DNA of 64,000 nt from Azorinus chamasolen (lineage: Eukaryota > Mollusca > Bivalvia > Cardiida > Solecurtidae). Positions 10,807-54,214 of this stretch are shown in pieces; the first letter of the stretch is position 1, and every line of letters starts with the position of its first letter. The stretch is taken from NCBI GenBank assembly GCA_963576725.1, contig OY755243.1:76034106-76098105 (forward strand), given 5' to 3'. The notes beneath the pieces are model-generated. The model saw nothing but the letters and a program-made list of their open reading frames with translations, was not told the DNA's origin and did no database searches. Position numbers and translations under genes: made by a program.

Positions 10807-10985
10807 TTTACTTTGCAAACATTGTAGAACCAGATGAAAGGGCTCCTAGAAGAGTCCTCTCATCATGGCCTGCACTGTTTGTCATGTTACACTTTTCTTT
10901 AGAACAATCCCTAAATAATCACCGTAAGCTTGACCTGTTTGACATTTTTGAATAGTCGATTTGGAAAATTCAGCATTGTAAGGAT
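10807..10985 (+). mobile_element. Family K hairpin fragment
   Basis: Contains GCAAACATTGTAGAACCAGA, GGGCTCCTAGAAGAGTCC and CTGTTTGTCATGTTACACTT. The last recurs at 46993-47015. Termini are decayed. Confidence 0.55.
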
Positions 10986-11047
10986 GAGACAGATAAAGGG
11001 AAATGATTAATACCAAGACCAGATGTGTCTTCTGGCCAGGGTCTGCC

Positions 11048-11218
11048 TTAACCCATTTCCCCATGGGCTATGTTTTAGATCCTTCTTCTTTGAATAATTC
11101 TACTGAAAAGGAGCATTTACTAGAGGAAAGGAAACTTTTAGCTCTATTTATCACAATGGTTTCAGAAAGTGACTTTTACAGAGGCGTCAAAAGGCGTCAT
11201 TATGATTGAATGGGTTAA
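11048..11218 (+). mobile_element. Family B element with central hairpin deleted
   Basis: TTAA at 11048-11051 and 11215-11218. Both B ends are present but the left stem is missing, leaving only CTCTATTTATCACAATGG. Confidence 0.75.
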
Positions 11219-11346
11219 GCCCAGTCAGTGCGTGAAATTATCACAAGTACCATTGACACACAGTATAGACCCAGAAGAGAGGGCTTCTATAGAACTGTTT
11301 GTCATGTTTCACATTTCTTTACAAATATCCATGGCATGGATACGAG
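11219..11346 (+). mobile_element. Family K fragment adjoining family B
   Basis: CAGTATAGACCCAGAAGAGA, GGGCTTCTATAG and CTGTTTGTCATGTTTCACAT match family K. The right end is lost. Confidence 0.5.
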
Positions 11347-11379
11347 AGCCATTCGGAAAGTACTGATAATGGGTGTGGG

Positions 11380-12500
11380 CTGCTAATACAACTCTTACCT
11401 GGTTGGAAATGTCTATTTCAGTCCCTCGAAGTGTTCTCCTTGGACATGGACACATTTTCAAGAGTTTGATCCAGTCGGAAAATAATGCCTTTTCTTAGTC
11501 TTATTTAGGGATATTGTTAGTGCATTGAAATAAGGCACACCCTACGGCTGTGTCGGCCTCAAACTTGCGTTATCTGAGGCACTGTTTGATATGATGATTC
11601 AATCAGAAACCACAATGAGCCAATTCTGAACTGTAAGGTGGATTGGTAACGTATGGAGCCCACTAGTCGTTAAGTAGTCCATTACGACATCCGACTTGTG
11701 CTTATGGACCGGGGCGTTATCATGGAGAAGTTTAAGTCCTTGAACTCTGGTTCATGTGCGGGCTTCCAAATAATGATTAACGACGGAAGGTAAAATATTT
11801 TCGGCATACATCTTCCGGTAACTGTGGTGTGTTCTGGGATAGGGAACCGAAGCACCATTCCACGTGCATAAAAATAGTGCATACAACACGCGCCTGAAAC
11901 AGCGAGAACGTCGTGCAATCCGGGGCCCTTCTCAAATTTGCCCTACCCTTATTTCCACCAGACTCAAAAAATGGCACCCAAATTTCATCACCTGTTACAA
12001 AGTCAAAAAGCCGTCTGTCGTCACACCTTTCATATACTGCAACTAGCTCCCTAGCAATTCTTACGCGCTCCTGCGTCTGGTGGTCCGGCAAAAATCCATC
12101 TAGCGCAGCATATTTTCACGAGTTAAAGCTTTTTCTTTAAAACGTAAAAACTGTCCCCGAACTAAGGCCACATTATCATATGTCGGCCAACTCTTCCGCA
12201 GTATAATGAGAATCCTCCTCAACTGCTTTGCTAATGACAATGACGTCATTTTCACATTTCGATGGACGCCCAGGCCGAGTGTCATCTTCAATAGACTGTA
12301 CGCAATCTTTAAAACGAACTGACCATCTGGCAATGGCAGGATATGAAAGAGCATCATTTCCGTTAACCTTGTCTAAATCGGTTTAGACATATTGTTCTGA
12401 GCAATTAAGCAGAAAACGTATTTTGACACGGGCGGTTAGTAGACACGTTGCTCCTCTTTAGTCACTTTACACTGACTTTTGCTTTATGAAGCAATGCCTA
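11380..12500 (-). pseudogene. Degenerate mariner-family transposase
   Basis: Minus-strand frames between 12.36 and 11.68 kb together resemble a mariner/SETMAR-like transposase. The pieces are a helix-turn-helix region (about 12357-12100), then the catalytic block with VTGDEIW near 11970, then a following segment reaching the equivalent of the HDNA region near 11700. Frameshifts and stops separate them, so no intact enzyme is encoded. The family assignment rests on the VTGDEIW block and the order of segments. Inverted terminal repeats were not found. Confidence 0.6.
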
Positions 12501-12679
12501 AAACCCTACCTATTTTAAAGCGCTCATTTCTAATATCCCCTCGCTTATCACGTGGGAATTGAGCCTATTCGTGCGCAGCAAAGTTTGAGCTTTCGGTACA
12601 TGTAAATTTCATAAAAATCGACACATTCTACCGATAGTTGTACGCCCATTATCAGAACTTTTAAAATGGCCTCGTAGTA

Positions 12680-12915
12680 ACACAATGCCCCCCTAGTGAC
12701 GCATTTAAGCGCATCTATAAAATGCACAATTTGAAACCATTGTGATAAATAGAGCATTTGCTTCATATGAGCAAATGCTTTCTATTTATCACAATGGTTT
12801 CAGGACTACACAATTCCAAAAAAAACCCCTCTCCTTTTCTATAGTTAATGCTCCTTTTCGGTAGATTTATTCAAAGAGGTTGGGTCTAAAATTAGCCTAG
12901 GAGAGAATGGGTTAA
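12680..12915 (-). mobile_element. Hairpin MITE family B, left end decayed
   Basis: The stem GAAACCATTGTGATAAATAG and its complement flank the centre GCTTCATATGAGC. The right TTAA is at 12912-12915. Confidence 0.7.
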
Positions 12916-13324
12916 TCTTCATTGTCACGTGCACACATACGTCACCAATGTGTATAGTAAACAAACCGTATGCAATACGTTTTGTAGATTAGCTACGAGG
13001 CTTATAAGAAAAAAAAACCCATAAAATTACATAGCGTTTCTGGTAAAATATCGCATACAAGACTAATGGCTAGTCTCTAACTACAGCCGGTTGAATACGG
13101 ATGCCACTACCGAACGCACGGCAGTACTACACGTCATCACAGGCATGCTTGTGGACTCAGTCCATGTCCAAAACTATGCTGTTACCGGCCTTATAACAAA
13201 CAAGATCCAAGGTGTCTCATCTGGATCCAAACTGTTTGCCACTGTGACCATGTTTTTGAAACAAAAACATGAAGAAAATTAAAAAAACGGTTGCAAACGT
13301 CAAAGTAAGCAGACGACAAAATAG
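12916..13324. other. Unannotated stretch
   Basis: No gene or clear repeat was seen. A 63-codon frame here has no recognisable features. Confidence 0.4.
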
Positions 13325-13561
13325 TTAACTCATTCTTCCCTAGACTATTTTTAGACTCAACCTCTGTGAATAAATCTACCGAAAAGGTGCATTAACAATA
13401 GAAAAGGAGAATTTTAGAATTGTGTAGTTTGGAAACCATTGTGATAAATAGATCATTTGCTCCTTATATTGTTGTTTATACCTCTAAGCCTCCTAGCAAT
13501 GGTTTCAAAATGTGACTTTTGCAGAGGCGCCAAAATGCGTCACGAGGGTGGAATGTGTTAA
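13325..13561 (+). mobile_element. Family B element, right stem replaced
   Basis: TTAA at 13325-13328 and 13558-13561. The left stem GAAACCATTGTGATAAATAG is present. The expected complementary arm is replaced by unrelated sequence (about 13465-13495). Confidence 0.7.
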
Positions 13562-13786
13562 GCACCCATCTGTTCCTACCAACACCCATATTTATCAATA
13601 ATATGGTAACTATATACAGGTTCTACTACATGTATAATGTAAAAAAAATATATATATAGCACATGCTCTCATTTCAAACATACATTATATAAAAAAGAGA
13701 ATTTGACTTATATCACATAGCATAACAATACACCTAGTATAGCATAACAATATACATATCATAGCATAACATTACACATGGCGCTC

Positions 13787-14012
13787 TTAACCCTTTCCCT
13801 CATATTGACGACTTTTGACGACTCTGCAAAAGTCACTTTGGGAAAACATTGTGATAAATAGAGCATTTGCTCCTATAGGAGCAAATGCTCTATTTATCAC
13901 AATGGTTTCGAACTACAAAATTCTAAAATTTTCCTTTTCTCAAGTTAATGCTCCTTTTGGGTAGATTTATTCAAAGTGGTTGGATCTAAAAATAGCCTAT
14001 GATTTAATGGGT
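13787..14012 (-). mobile_element. Hairpin MITE family B
   Basis: Left TTAA at 13787-13790, long perfect stem, centre CTCCTATAGGAG at 13870-13881. The right end has decayed to AATGGGTAT. Confidence 0.8.
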
Positions 14013-14063
14013 ATACACTATACTATTTCTTATGAATTCTTATCTAATATATAGTAGAACCAC

Positions 14064-14267
14064 TTAACCCATTACGTTTACGTTTATCTATTTTTAGATA
14101 CAGTTTCTTTGAATAAATCTACCGAAACGGAGCATTAACTAGAGCAAAGGAAAATTTAAGACTTTTGTAGTTTGAAACCATGAGCAAATGCTCTATTTAT
14201 CACAATGGTTTCACAAAGTGACTTTTACAGAGTCGTCAAAAGTCGTCAATATGAAGGAAAGGGTTAA
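14064..14267 (+). mobile_element. Family B element, left stem deleted
   Basis: TTAA at 14064-14067 and 14264-14267. Only the right stem GAGCAAATGCTCTATTTATC remains. Confidence 0.75.
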
Positions 14268-14444
14268 TGAAGAAACACGTGTGTCTTTATAAGCAGGTGG
14301 TTGCTTAATGCAAGACAAAAGTAATGCAGAAAGCTCCTCTAGGAGCTTTCTGCATTACTTTTGTCCTGTATCAAGCTACCACCCGTTCCTACCACCCAGA
14401 ATTATACCTATTTTAGGTGGTCACATTAGAGGGGTTTTACTGTA
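14268..14444. mobile_element. Hairpin MITE family E, left end missing
   Basis: Stem GCAGGTGGTTGCTTAATGCA with centre CTCCTCTAGGAG (14334-14345) and right end GGGGTTTTACTGTA. It abuts the family B element directly, with its own left end lost. Confidence 0.75.
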
Positions 14445-14459
14445 CAAGAATATAACAAT

Positions 14460-14650
14460 CGCTTAGCTCCTAACCACGGTGGTTCGAATCCTAGCCTTGA
14501 CATTTAGATTGCCTTCCAACTGACTTGCGGTAAGTCCATGGTTCTACTTGGATGATCTTCTGTGCACGCAACAATGCATTTGTCCCGTGTGCGCACTTCC
14601 TACGCCAGTAATTAGCTGCGGGTCGCGATATGACCTAACTAGTGTTAAAG
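14460..14650 (+). mobile_element. tRNA-derived SINE fragment
   Basis: A B-box GGTTCGAATCC near 14490 is followed by a body with GTAAGTCCATGGTTCTACTT and CACGCAACAATGCATTTG. The A-box end is missing. Confidence 0.5.
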
Positions 14651-14839
14651 CGATGTAACCCTCAACCCCCAAAATACAGTTGAAATTTTATATCTTGAAC
14701 TTCAAGGAGTCATACAAATTACTTCTAGATAACATAAGTTCGAGTTATCCGATGTCTAACCTTTAATGGATTTTTAATATTTTCCCACGAATTGGCAAAT
14801 AACTAGACGTTTGTTTTGTCACATTTTTAAGTCAGCAGG

Positions 14840-15672
14840 GGCAATAACTCCAAAGTTATTTGGGGGAGACAATTAAGAAAACCAGGTGCACAACAACTCA
14901 TGTTGGTCAACATTCCTGTGAAGTTTGATGACGCGTTTGGTTTCAGAGATACGCGTGACACAAAGTTTGTCTAAATTTAAATTATCAGAGTCAATAGCTG
15001 CTAGATTAACAGGAGAAGACAAATCAAAAACACCAGGTTCACAACAGCACATGCTGGTCAACATTCCTGTGAAGTTTGGTGATTCTATCCCTACTGTTTT
15101 CAAAGATACGCATGACATAAATAATATTAAGTTATCATATCAAGGGCAATAACTCAACAATTATCATTGGGAGACAATTCAAAATCCCAGGTGCACAACA
15201 ATTCATGCTAGTCAAAATTCCTGTAAAGTTTGGTGATTCTAGCCCTAGTAGTTTCAGAGATATGCTCGACACTGGGTAAAGTTTGTCTAAATTTAAGTCA
15301 TCAGGGACAGTAACTCAAAAGTTAACAGGGGAGACAGGTGCACAACAACTCAAGCTGGTGAACATTCCTGTGACGTTTGGTGACTCTAGCCCTACTGGTC
15401 TCAGAGATACGTGCAACACAAAGTTTGTCTAAATTAAAGAGTTCATATCAGGGGTAATAACTCAACAATTATCAGAGGGAGACAATTACAAAAAACCAGG
15501 TGCACAACAACTCATGCTGGTCAACCTTCTTGTGAATTTTGGTGACTCTATCCCCACCGGTTTCAGAGATACGCGCGACACAAGTTTGTGATAGACCGAC
15601 AGACAGACGGACAGACAGACAAATCTGCCAAAAACAATATGTCTCCGCCATAAATGGGGGAGACATAATTAG
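14840..15672. repeat. Tandem array of about five 150-bp units
   Basis: Each unit has GGTGCACAACAACTCATG, GTCAACATTCCTGTGAAGTT, TTTCAGAGATACG and AAAGTTTGTCTAAATT. Units start near 14885, 15034, 15190, 15336 and 15500. The array ends with a GACAGACGGACAGACAGAC run and GGGGGAGACATAATTA. Units are too divergent to be a young satellite. Confidence 0.8.
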
Positions 15673-15909
15673 AAGGTAGAATCGGATCTATATTTGTCCA
15701 TAACCAAACAGGGCAGAACCTGATCACACTCTCCTGCATGAGTTGTTTGACCTCGGTATGCTGTTTCGGAATTGCGTTTTTCTCTTTTTTGTAGTGCACA
15801 AAACTTACAAGTAAGTATTTATGACACTGAGGTGACGTCATCGATTAACACAAACACATTAAATGACTCATTGGGTGTCTGTTTACAGAGGATATTTCAC
15901 ACGTGTTCA

Positions 15910-15915
15910 TTTATT
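15910..15915 (-). promoter_or_regulatory. Candidate poly(A) signal of the lectin-domain gene
   Basis: AATAAA on the minus strand, about 370 bp past the stop codon at 16288. It is the best-placed hexamer seen, but is unsupported by transcript data. Confidence 0.3.
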
Positions 15916-16035
15916 ATTGAATTGACTAAAAATACACGAAACGTGCCGAGTGTCATATTTACTTTAGTCAACGCTTTTGATAAAAATATAGTAAACGAAC
16001 ACTCATATATTATTCTTTTTATCACATCAATCTCA

Positions 16036-16222
16036 CATAGACACATGCACGTCTGCAAGCAAGCACGCACTCACGTAAGCACGCACTCACACACAAGCAC
16101 ATACACGCGCGCACACACAAGCACGCACGTATACACGCACGAACGCACACACAAATACACATACGCTCGCACAGACAAGCACGCACACACACACGCACAC
16201 ACAAACGCATACACACGTGCGT
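16036..16222. repeat. CA/CACG-rich microsatellite
   Basis: Runs of CACACACG, CACGCA and ACACAAGCACG. Frames through it are low-complexity artefacts. Confidence 0.85.
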
Positions 16223-16287
16223 GTTATAATACACATCTCCAGTATAAAACTGTACGAATGCACGCGTTGTAATGCACCGGTAGTATC

Positions 16288-47608
<31,321 letters not shown>

Positions 47609-47945
47609 CACTAATAATGTTTCCAAACCTTTCTACGTAGAATAAACCATCACTGACCGATTACATACACGAGTCATTGCTGTAAATACTCGTACACTAG
47701 AAATAATACGTCGTGTAACAGTAAGACACAAATGAAATGTCTGTTATTTCAGATTGCTGAACAAATCGTCCATGCCTCAACGTTTGGTATCCTCCATGTT
47801 AACTTTTCTAATGCTGAAAGAATGAATATCTGCTCAATCTTCTGATCTGCTAAAAGTTTCACTGACTTCCGATTCGATCAAACTTTCGAGGAACTATTGG
47901 ACCGAGAGTCAAACCGCGAGGCAGAACTTAATTCAATGCCACAAG

Positions 47946-48141
47946 GGACCCATTACCTCATCGGTTATTTTTAGACACAACCTCTTTGAACAAATCTACC
48001 GAAAAGGAGCATTTACTACAGACAATGAAAAACTTAAAATTGTGCAGTTTTGAAACCATAGTGGTAAATAGAGCAATGGTTTCAAAAAGTGACTTTTATT
48101 ACAGAGGCGTGAAAAGGCGTCAATATGAGGGAATGGGTTAA
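47946..48141 (+). mobile_element. Family B element, hairpin mostly deleted
   Basis: CCCATTACCTCATCGGTTAT at the left and GGGAATGGGTTAA at the right (48138-48141). Stem reduced to GAAACCATAGTGGTAAATAG..CAATGGTTTC. Confidence 0.7.
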
Positions 48142-48234
48142 GCCTTTCTTTGAAATCATGCCAGACTCCACAGGGACACGGCGTACAAACCAATTTCAAT
48201 AGGACACGTTGAATATTTAAAACTATAAATTTCT

Positions 48235-48345
48235 ATATGCAAACGAGGTGGGTCCTGATCAGACAAGTCCTGTAGGGGCAGTCTTATCTGGGTTTACTTT
48301 GCTTGCAAAGACATCAAAAGTTGTTGCCATCTGGTAAAGGGGTTC
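48235..48345. mobile_element. Family A hairpin fragment
   Basis: GGGTCCTGATCAGACAAGTC, CCTGTAGGGGCAGTC and TTATCTGGGTTTACTTTGC. Confidence 0.6.
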
Positions 48346-48489
48346 AGCCTAGTTGGGCCCAGCACAGACGCTGAATAACAAATCGTCTGGACTGAATCCA
48401 AATAGTGTGATGATGCAAAAATTCCAGATACATATGATATAGCAACATGTGAAAATAAGTTGTAAAGATAATTAGCACGAATATCACTC

Positions 48490-48625
48490 ATGTGATGAAA
48501 ACAAAAGTAGCAATGCAAAAAGAGAAAATTGCAGACTCGTTTTTTTTTAGTCTGTTCATGAGTAGTAATTAAAAGTACAACACTACTCACGTCCTTTAGC
48601 ACCGGCTTAAGCAGTATTCAATTTC
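48490..48625. repeat. Dispersed repeat, matches 1868-2005
   Basis: Contains AGAGAAAATTGCAGACTCG, AGTCTGTTCATGAGTAG and AGCACCGGCTTAAGCAGTAT as at the left end of the window. Confidence 0.6.
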
Positions 48626-48629
48626 CAAG

Positions 48630-49140
48630 ATTAATAACATCAAAGCGTGGGGACTTTTTACGACCGCATTTTCCTCTTAAGAACGTATACTTACTGTTCT
48701 AACTTAACCGATCTCTCCGATTTCGAAAAGATTCTGTCTGTCATGAATAATTGCCAAACAGCATGGATTAAGAATCAAACGTCGAGCTGCTAGGGAGTCT
48801 AATTCGAAGCCAGACTGTTTGCAAATTATTTGATTAAAGCCATGTAATCAAGCAGAGGATTGCAATGATGATGATTGTATTTTTGTTGTGTTTTCTATCC
48901 ACTTGACTGTCAGAATATCGTGTTAGTCAAATAGTTTTACTGGCATCTGTTAATGATTGAATGTATCAAGTTTTTTCTATCATTTAACTAAAGTTGATTC
49001 TCTGAATCATGTATATGTAATTACTAGTTCAGCGCATAATGCATTTCATGATAATGATGATGCCGATGGATCAATCGATCGATTATCTGTAAAACAAACA
49101 AGGGTGCTCGGAGGAACACATGTGTCACCTACTCGCAGCT
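48630..49140. other. Unannotated stretch
   Basis: No coding or repeat structure was recognised. Confidence 0.4.
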
Positions 49141-49392
49141 GACACAAAAACTTATTGTTAATATGAAAAAGGGGAATAACTAAAAACAATATTGATGCTA
49201 GAGTTATGGCCCTTGTGTATGACACTTCCTCTCATCATGATTGTTCCATGTGTGAAATTTGAAAGCTCTATAATGATAAGTTTAGAAATGACAGCCAAAA
49301 AAACGAAAGTGTGACGGACAGACAGACGACGGAAAAGTGATCCCTAAGTGACACACTGCCTCTCGGCAGGTGACACAAAAAGGTGTACTCGC
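49110..49392 (+). repeat. Dispersed repeat with GTGACAC ends and GACAGACAGACG tail
   Basis: GTGTCACCT..GCTGACACAAAAAC at the left and GGCAGGTGACACAAAAAGGT at the right. Interior includes GAGTTATGGCCCTTGTGTAT and GACGGACAGACAGACGACGG. Same style as 9835-10410. Confidence 0.5.
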
Positions 49393-50199
49393 AGTCTGTC
49401 AACAACTCCGGAAATAGCTAGGTAAAACTACTAAGCGAAGCGAAGAAAGTGATAAAATTGACCAACACCATGTAAGACAATCCTTTGTTATTTTAACTCT
49501 CATTATCTTAACCATCATAAATAAAGCACTCCCGGGTCCATGAATCTTTGATTACTTCACTCAGAGTTTAAACTCTTGCATAAAGTGGCAATATCAGAAT
49601 ATTTAACCTTTAAAATGCTTCCCTAGTAGCGAGGAAAAGTCAACGCCACTTGATATATGGGTCTTATTTAAGGAAACTTGTATTTGTATATTCATAAATT
49701 AACTGCCAAATCGAAGCATATGATTGTTTTGTTTTATGTACCAAAAATTGTATCTTTCCATACATTGTGTGAGAAGATATTACAAAATTCATATGTAGGA
49801 TTGTGTACGGCGAATAGTTGTTACGGTGTACGGCGAATAGCGTTCCTGGTGATTTTTAGTGTACGGCGAATAGCTTCAACAGTTTTCGAAATAAAATGCT
49901 TATTAAATAAGGATGGTATCTTAATCGACGGTGTCGAACAAGGACACGTGATTTAAATTACATTAATAGGCTACTTAACAATTTAAGACCATTGCTTTAG
50001 AGTTGGTCAATGTGCTCATTCAAGTTGAAGTTCTATTCTTAAGTGTATTACTTATGGATTTTCATGAGTACGTTTCCTGATTTATGACAGCCATCCGAAA
50101 GCAAATAGAACAGAGAAATGAATTTGGTCCTACTATGTTTGCAAAGGCTTAGATGTCTATTTCTATACAGAAAAGGCATGATATTTGTTTCTGGCAAAG

Positions 50200-50395
50200 A
50201 ATATACTAGAACCTGTCTTAACCGACCATAAAACATGTCCAAGTATGGGTCTGTAAGGCAAGTGGTAGCGTAATACAGGCTACAATTAATACAGAGAGTT
50301 CCTATGAGCTTTCTGCACTACTTTTGCCTTGTATTAAGAAACCACCTGCTTTTAAGACGCATATGTTCAATATATGTATGTATATACAGTTACTT
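50200..50395. mobile_element. Degenerate family E element
   Basis: CTAGAACCTGTCTTAACCGA, GGCAAGTGGTAGCGTAATAC and TATTAAGAAACCACCTGCTT. Ends mutated. Confidence 0.55.
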
Positions 50396-50448
50396 TTTAT
50401 CGTATTAACCCCTTTTTACTAAAGCAATTTAATTTAATTTAAGAATTA

Positions 50449-50695
50449 TTTAACCCTTTACCTGTTCAATATTTATGCAAGAATAATGCCATCATAAATA
50501 TTAGCCAGTTTTGTGTGATGTATTTTATCAAGTGAGGTATTTCTTTTGACAAAAAAATAAAACAATTTGGTCAATAAATCTACACATGTAATGTCATTAG
50601 CAAACAGCAGATCCAGATCAGACGGCTCCTAAGTGCCATCTGGTTTGGATCTACTCAGTTTGCAAATGCGTAAAATGGGTTTATATGAAGAAAAG
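50449..50695 (-). mobile_element. Family A element
   Basis: TTAACCCTTTACCTGTTCAA at the left. Hairpin GCAGATCCAGATCAGACGGC with GCCATCTGGTTTGGATCTAC. Right end GAAGAAAAG decayed. Confidence 0.65.
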
Positions 50696-51409
50696 CATTC
50701 TGGTTTTTAATCAAGATTTATGTAACCAGGGTTTCTCTAGAGAAAATATACTCATCGGGTATGGGGAGCGAACTCGAGTCCTCGAGCTTCCTAGTCAAAT
50801 AATCTACTGCGGCACAATAAAAGCCGGATTGCATAGCGATGCTGTACACGTGTTGATACAGGTTAGTTACAGCCTGTGGCATACGAGGACTGACTGATAA
50901 GTCCAGAGCTTTGTATTGAAGGAGTTAAGCAGGGATGTCCTTTTTCTGCCCTACTATTCCCTAACTATTAAAGGCTGTGTGCCCGAAGACTGATATCATG
51001 TGGTCAGTTTAAGCCAAAGAGGTAGCACTCTCAAGTCAACAAGGTACTTGATTGGCGTGTGCGTGAGTGTGTGTGTGTGTGGGGCGGGGGTGTATTAAAA
51101 TATTGATTTTGTTTTTCAAATCAGTGTTTACCCAGGGGATTCTCTCATTGCAATTAATATAGCAGAATTTCTTGTTTAGACCAAACACCAGTCTTTTCAA
51201 ATACAAAGTGATTAATAAACTAATTCTTCATTCATACAAATATCTTGTGGTATCCGAATTTCGTGAATGCTCGGATGCATGCAACAGTAATTAAAACTAA
51301 AATGTTCAGACCTAGAAATTCACCTACACATCTTTAAGTAGCGTAGCTGAATCCAAATATAGTTTAAACACCGTGGCTATAGGGGCCAAAGGGCTTGCTC
51401 CCCTGGGAA

Positions 51410-51474
51410 AATTTAGAATTGAGTGGTTTCAAAAAGTGACTTTTACAGAGGCGTCAATAGGAGGAGTGGGTTAA
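51410..51474 (+). mobile_element. Family B right-end fragment
   Basis: GTGGTTTCAAAAAGTGACTT, then AGAGGCGTCAATAGGAGGAG and GGGTTAA. Confidence 0.6.
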
Positions 51475-52917
51475 ATCTTACACGACAAGACAGAACGTTT
51501 ATCAAAGTATATCCCTACTTGGCCTTCGAGTGTTGTTCCATTTTGGCCATACTAGTTTTCACCTATCATTGATGTTACACACGTGCGTAAATGTTGTCGC
51601 TAGCTACACCCCTGTCTTTAGAAGTGGGCTTGTAGTCTTCGCGGCTGACGTTGAAATGTTTGATCCACTGCAAGCGCACATCTTCACTGCGAGAAATGGT
51701 GTGCAGTTTGTAAAACTCCCAATACGGGCAGTTTTTATGCAGATTTTTTTCTCCTTACCGTTGCACCATTTATAAAGTTTCTTTTGATTGTTATTGCAAT
51801 AAAAAGCAGCATATCATTTCCCTGAACTACTTTCGTGTGGCATTATAACTTATTATTCTATACAAATTCCTAAAATATCGGTCATAAAACAAATTCATAC
51901 AATCTAAAATCTTTATTTATCAGCAAAACTTAACAGTACCGTAATGACGGAGAGTATTCATGAGCAATTAATTCTGTAATCATTGTTATGTGCAGATCCG
52001 TCAAAACTGCAAGTAGCGCAATAGTAGATGTGGATATTCTGCCATTTGTGCCTTCTAAAAGTTTCCTCATTTGCTATTGCACAACCTACATTTTAATTCT
52101 AGATCAATGGCATTTTCATGATAGACATGAGGTGTCAGTTTATTTTCCTCGCACTAACCTTAGGGAACGATCACAAGTAAATTTTAGCCGTAAAATGCTG
52201 CACACCACGCAAGCTATTTACCGAGCAGTCTTCATAACAGTAAAATATATTACTATTCACCGTACACATCGGAAGCTATTCGCCGTACAATATTCATACC
52301 ACGTTTATCTATTCGCCGTACACACACCTTGTTTTTCTTTTATCAAATTCAAAGCCAATTTCGATCGTATTCTGCAATCAACGCTGGCATAAAAGTGTAC
52401 TGAGGATTAGAAAAGCGATTGCGAACACGTTTTTGACCTCTTCGCTGCTATCTCGGTTGTACTAATCCGAGAATAATGCACCCAACATGATTTACATACG
52501 TGAATTTGAATTGATCAGAAACCATGTAATCATTGGGTGATCTATCTACCAGTAATTTCAAGCAGTGCAATGCTAGAATATGTCATAATCTATATAAATA
52601 TACCGAATTACTAATCCACAGTCAATCAACTTTCGCTTCACTTAGCAGTTTTACCTAGCTATTTCCGGAGTTGTTGACAGACAGTGGTAATGTCTGTATG
52701 CAAATTGCTTCCATCTTGGTATGTTACACGTCGATATAGTCGATGTCTGGTCTGGATGCAAACTATTGTGTCTTACCCTCATTTTCTCCACATATAGTCT
52801 AGACCCAGATCAGACATCGTATAATAGTTGACTACAAAACTCCAATGTTGTTATTTCACCTAAAACTTGTCTCCAAAGTTCGTTTGTTTGAGAGAGTGTA
52901 GGAGTGTAACTACTTTG

Positions 52918-53184
52918 TTAACCCTTTCCCTGATGAATATTCATGTAGGAAATAATGACGTCATGAATATTAATAAGATTTTAATAATAAGTTGTTTATA
53001 ACGGTATTATGAACACATGACATGTTTGCTCAGGCAGAAGCTGTAGAATCAGATCTATATTACACCATAAGCAAACAGAGCAGACCCTGATCAGACGGCT
53101 CCTATGGGAGCCATTATAGGAGCCGTCTGATCTGGGCCTTTTTGCAGATGCGTCAAAATGCGCTTACATAAGGGAAAGGGTTAA
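52918..53184 (-). mobile_element. Hairpin MITE family A
   Basis: TTAA at 52918-52921 and 53181-53184, 267 bp. The centre is expanded: GGCTCCTATGGGAGCC followed by ATTATAGGAGCC. Confidence 0.85.
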
Positions 53185-53655
53185 AATACGAGGAAACACG
53201 AGTTGTACCCAGAGAGAATGTTGTTAGCTATCAGTTTTTTGGTCTGGTTACTGGAGCTGGATCCATAGTTCCATACACAAAATGTTCCAGATTGATGAGT
53301 GATGTTATATTACCTTTTGTTAAAATATGCTCGTCGTTTCTGCTTTGGGAGAGACAGACAGTCAGTATCCATTTAATCAATTATTGATGTATAGTCCGCT
53401 GTGCTCAATACACACTGACGTCGTTTTTACACTATATTGTAAATGTTATACACCGACATTTCATGCACGTGGATTTTGTGCCACCCGGTTGATGTGTATG
53501 AATGTATGTTGTCGTTCCCTTCTGAACATTAAATTTATGTTGACTTCTCAACCAAACGTGGTTATATAATGGGAGACAACCCATTCACATTTACGAATTA
53601 TACAGAAAGAGTTACCGTTTCTATTTCTAGTTTTAGAGTACTTATAGGTATCAAT
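53185..53655. other. Unannotated stretch
   Basis: One 80-codon frame without recognisable features. Nothing else seen. Confidence 0.35.
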
Positions 53656-53657
53656 AG

Positions 53658-53907
53658 TTAACTCTTTCGGCGCCAATGTCGCCTATTGGCACCAGTGAAA
53701 ACAATGCAGTCCCAGGTCAGATGCCGCCTTGAAAAGGCGACATCTGACCTGGGACTACACTGTTTTCTGTATTATTTTAGACCAAGCATACAGGTTTTTA
53801 AAAACAAATGTTTTACTAATATACCTTTATTATTTAGTTTAGAATTATATTCAATATGAACTCATTATTGCAGACGACACTTTTAAATTTGGCGCCAAAA
53901 GAGTTAA
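53658..53907. mobile_element. Hairpin MITE family H, intact
   Basis: TTAA at 53658-53661 and 53904-53907. Ends CTCTTTCGGCGCCAA and TTGGCGCCAAAAGAG. Stem GTCCCAGGTCAGATGCCGCC with the complement. Derivatives at 34661 and 55998. Confidence 0.85.
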
Positions 53908-53964
53908 CAATCAATAATGAAATAATATCAATTCTATACGAAAGACATTTCCACTTCAAGATTT

Positions 53965-54135
53965 CACACAATAGAATTCATGATTTCACGATTTCACAAT
54001 TTCATGATTTCATGATTTCATGATTTCACGATTTCACGATTTCACTTCAAAATTTCACAATTTCACGATTTCACGATTTCACAATTTCGCAATTTCAGGA
54101 CTTCACAATTTCTCGATTTCGCAATTTCAACCTCA
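53965..54135. repeat. 8-bp minisatellite, orientation 1
   Basis: Repeats of GATTTCAC and AATTTCAC. It is the reverse complement of the array at 54622-55200, so the two face each other. Confidence 0.85.
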
Positions 54136-54214
54136 TGTAGAATCTTTTAGCCACGTGGCACGCTGACGTAATTAAGGCAACAGAGTGGCTCTCGCCCTTG
54201 AAATCAGGATGGCA

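Larger units (their letters stand above)
49395..52681. mobile_element. 3.29-kb inverted-repeat transposon with subterminal TGTACGGCGAATAG boxes
   Basis: Terminal repeats of about 45 bp (TCTGTCAACAACTCCGGAAA, then TAGCTAGGTAAAACT) face each other. CAG at 49392-49394 and 52682-52684 may be a 3-bp target duplication. Three GTGTACGGCGAATAG boxes lie at the left (49803-49817, 49826-49840, 49859-49873), with inverted copies at the right (52253-52267, 52276-52289, 52309-52323). Such clustered subterminal boxes usually bind the transposase. No transposase frame is recognisable inside, so it is probably non-autonomous or decayed. The superfamily is not determined. Confidence 0.75.

Noticed and set aside
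16022..16272. His/Thr-rich and Cys/Val-rich frames on opposite strands
   Set aside because: They are by-products of the CA/CACG microsatellite.
51988..52392. 134-codon frame as a possible transposase in the 3.3-kb element
   Set aside because: It has no catalytic motifs and runs through the subterminal boxes.
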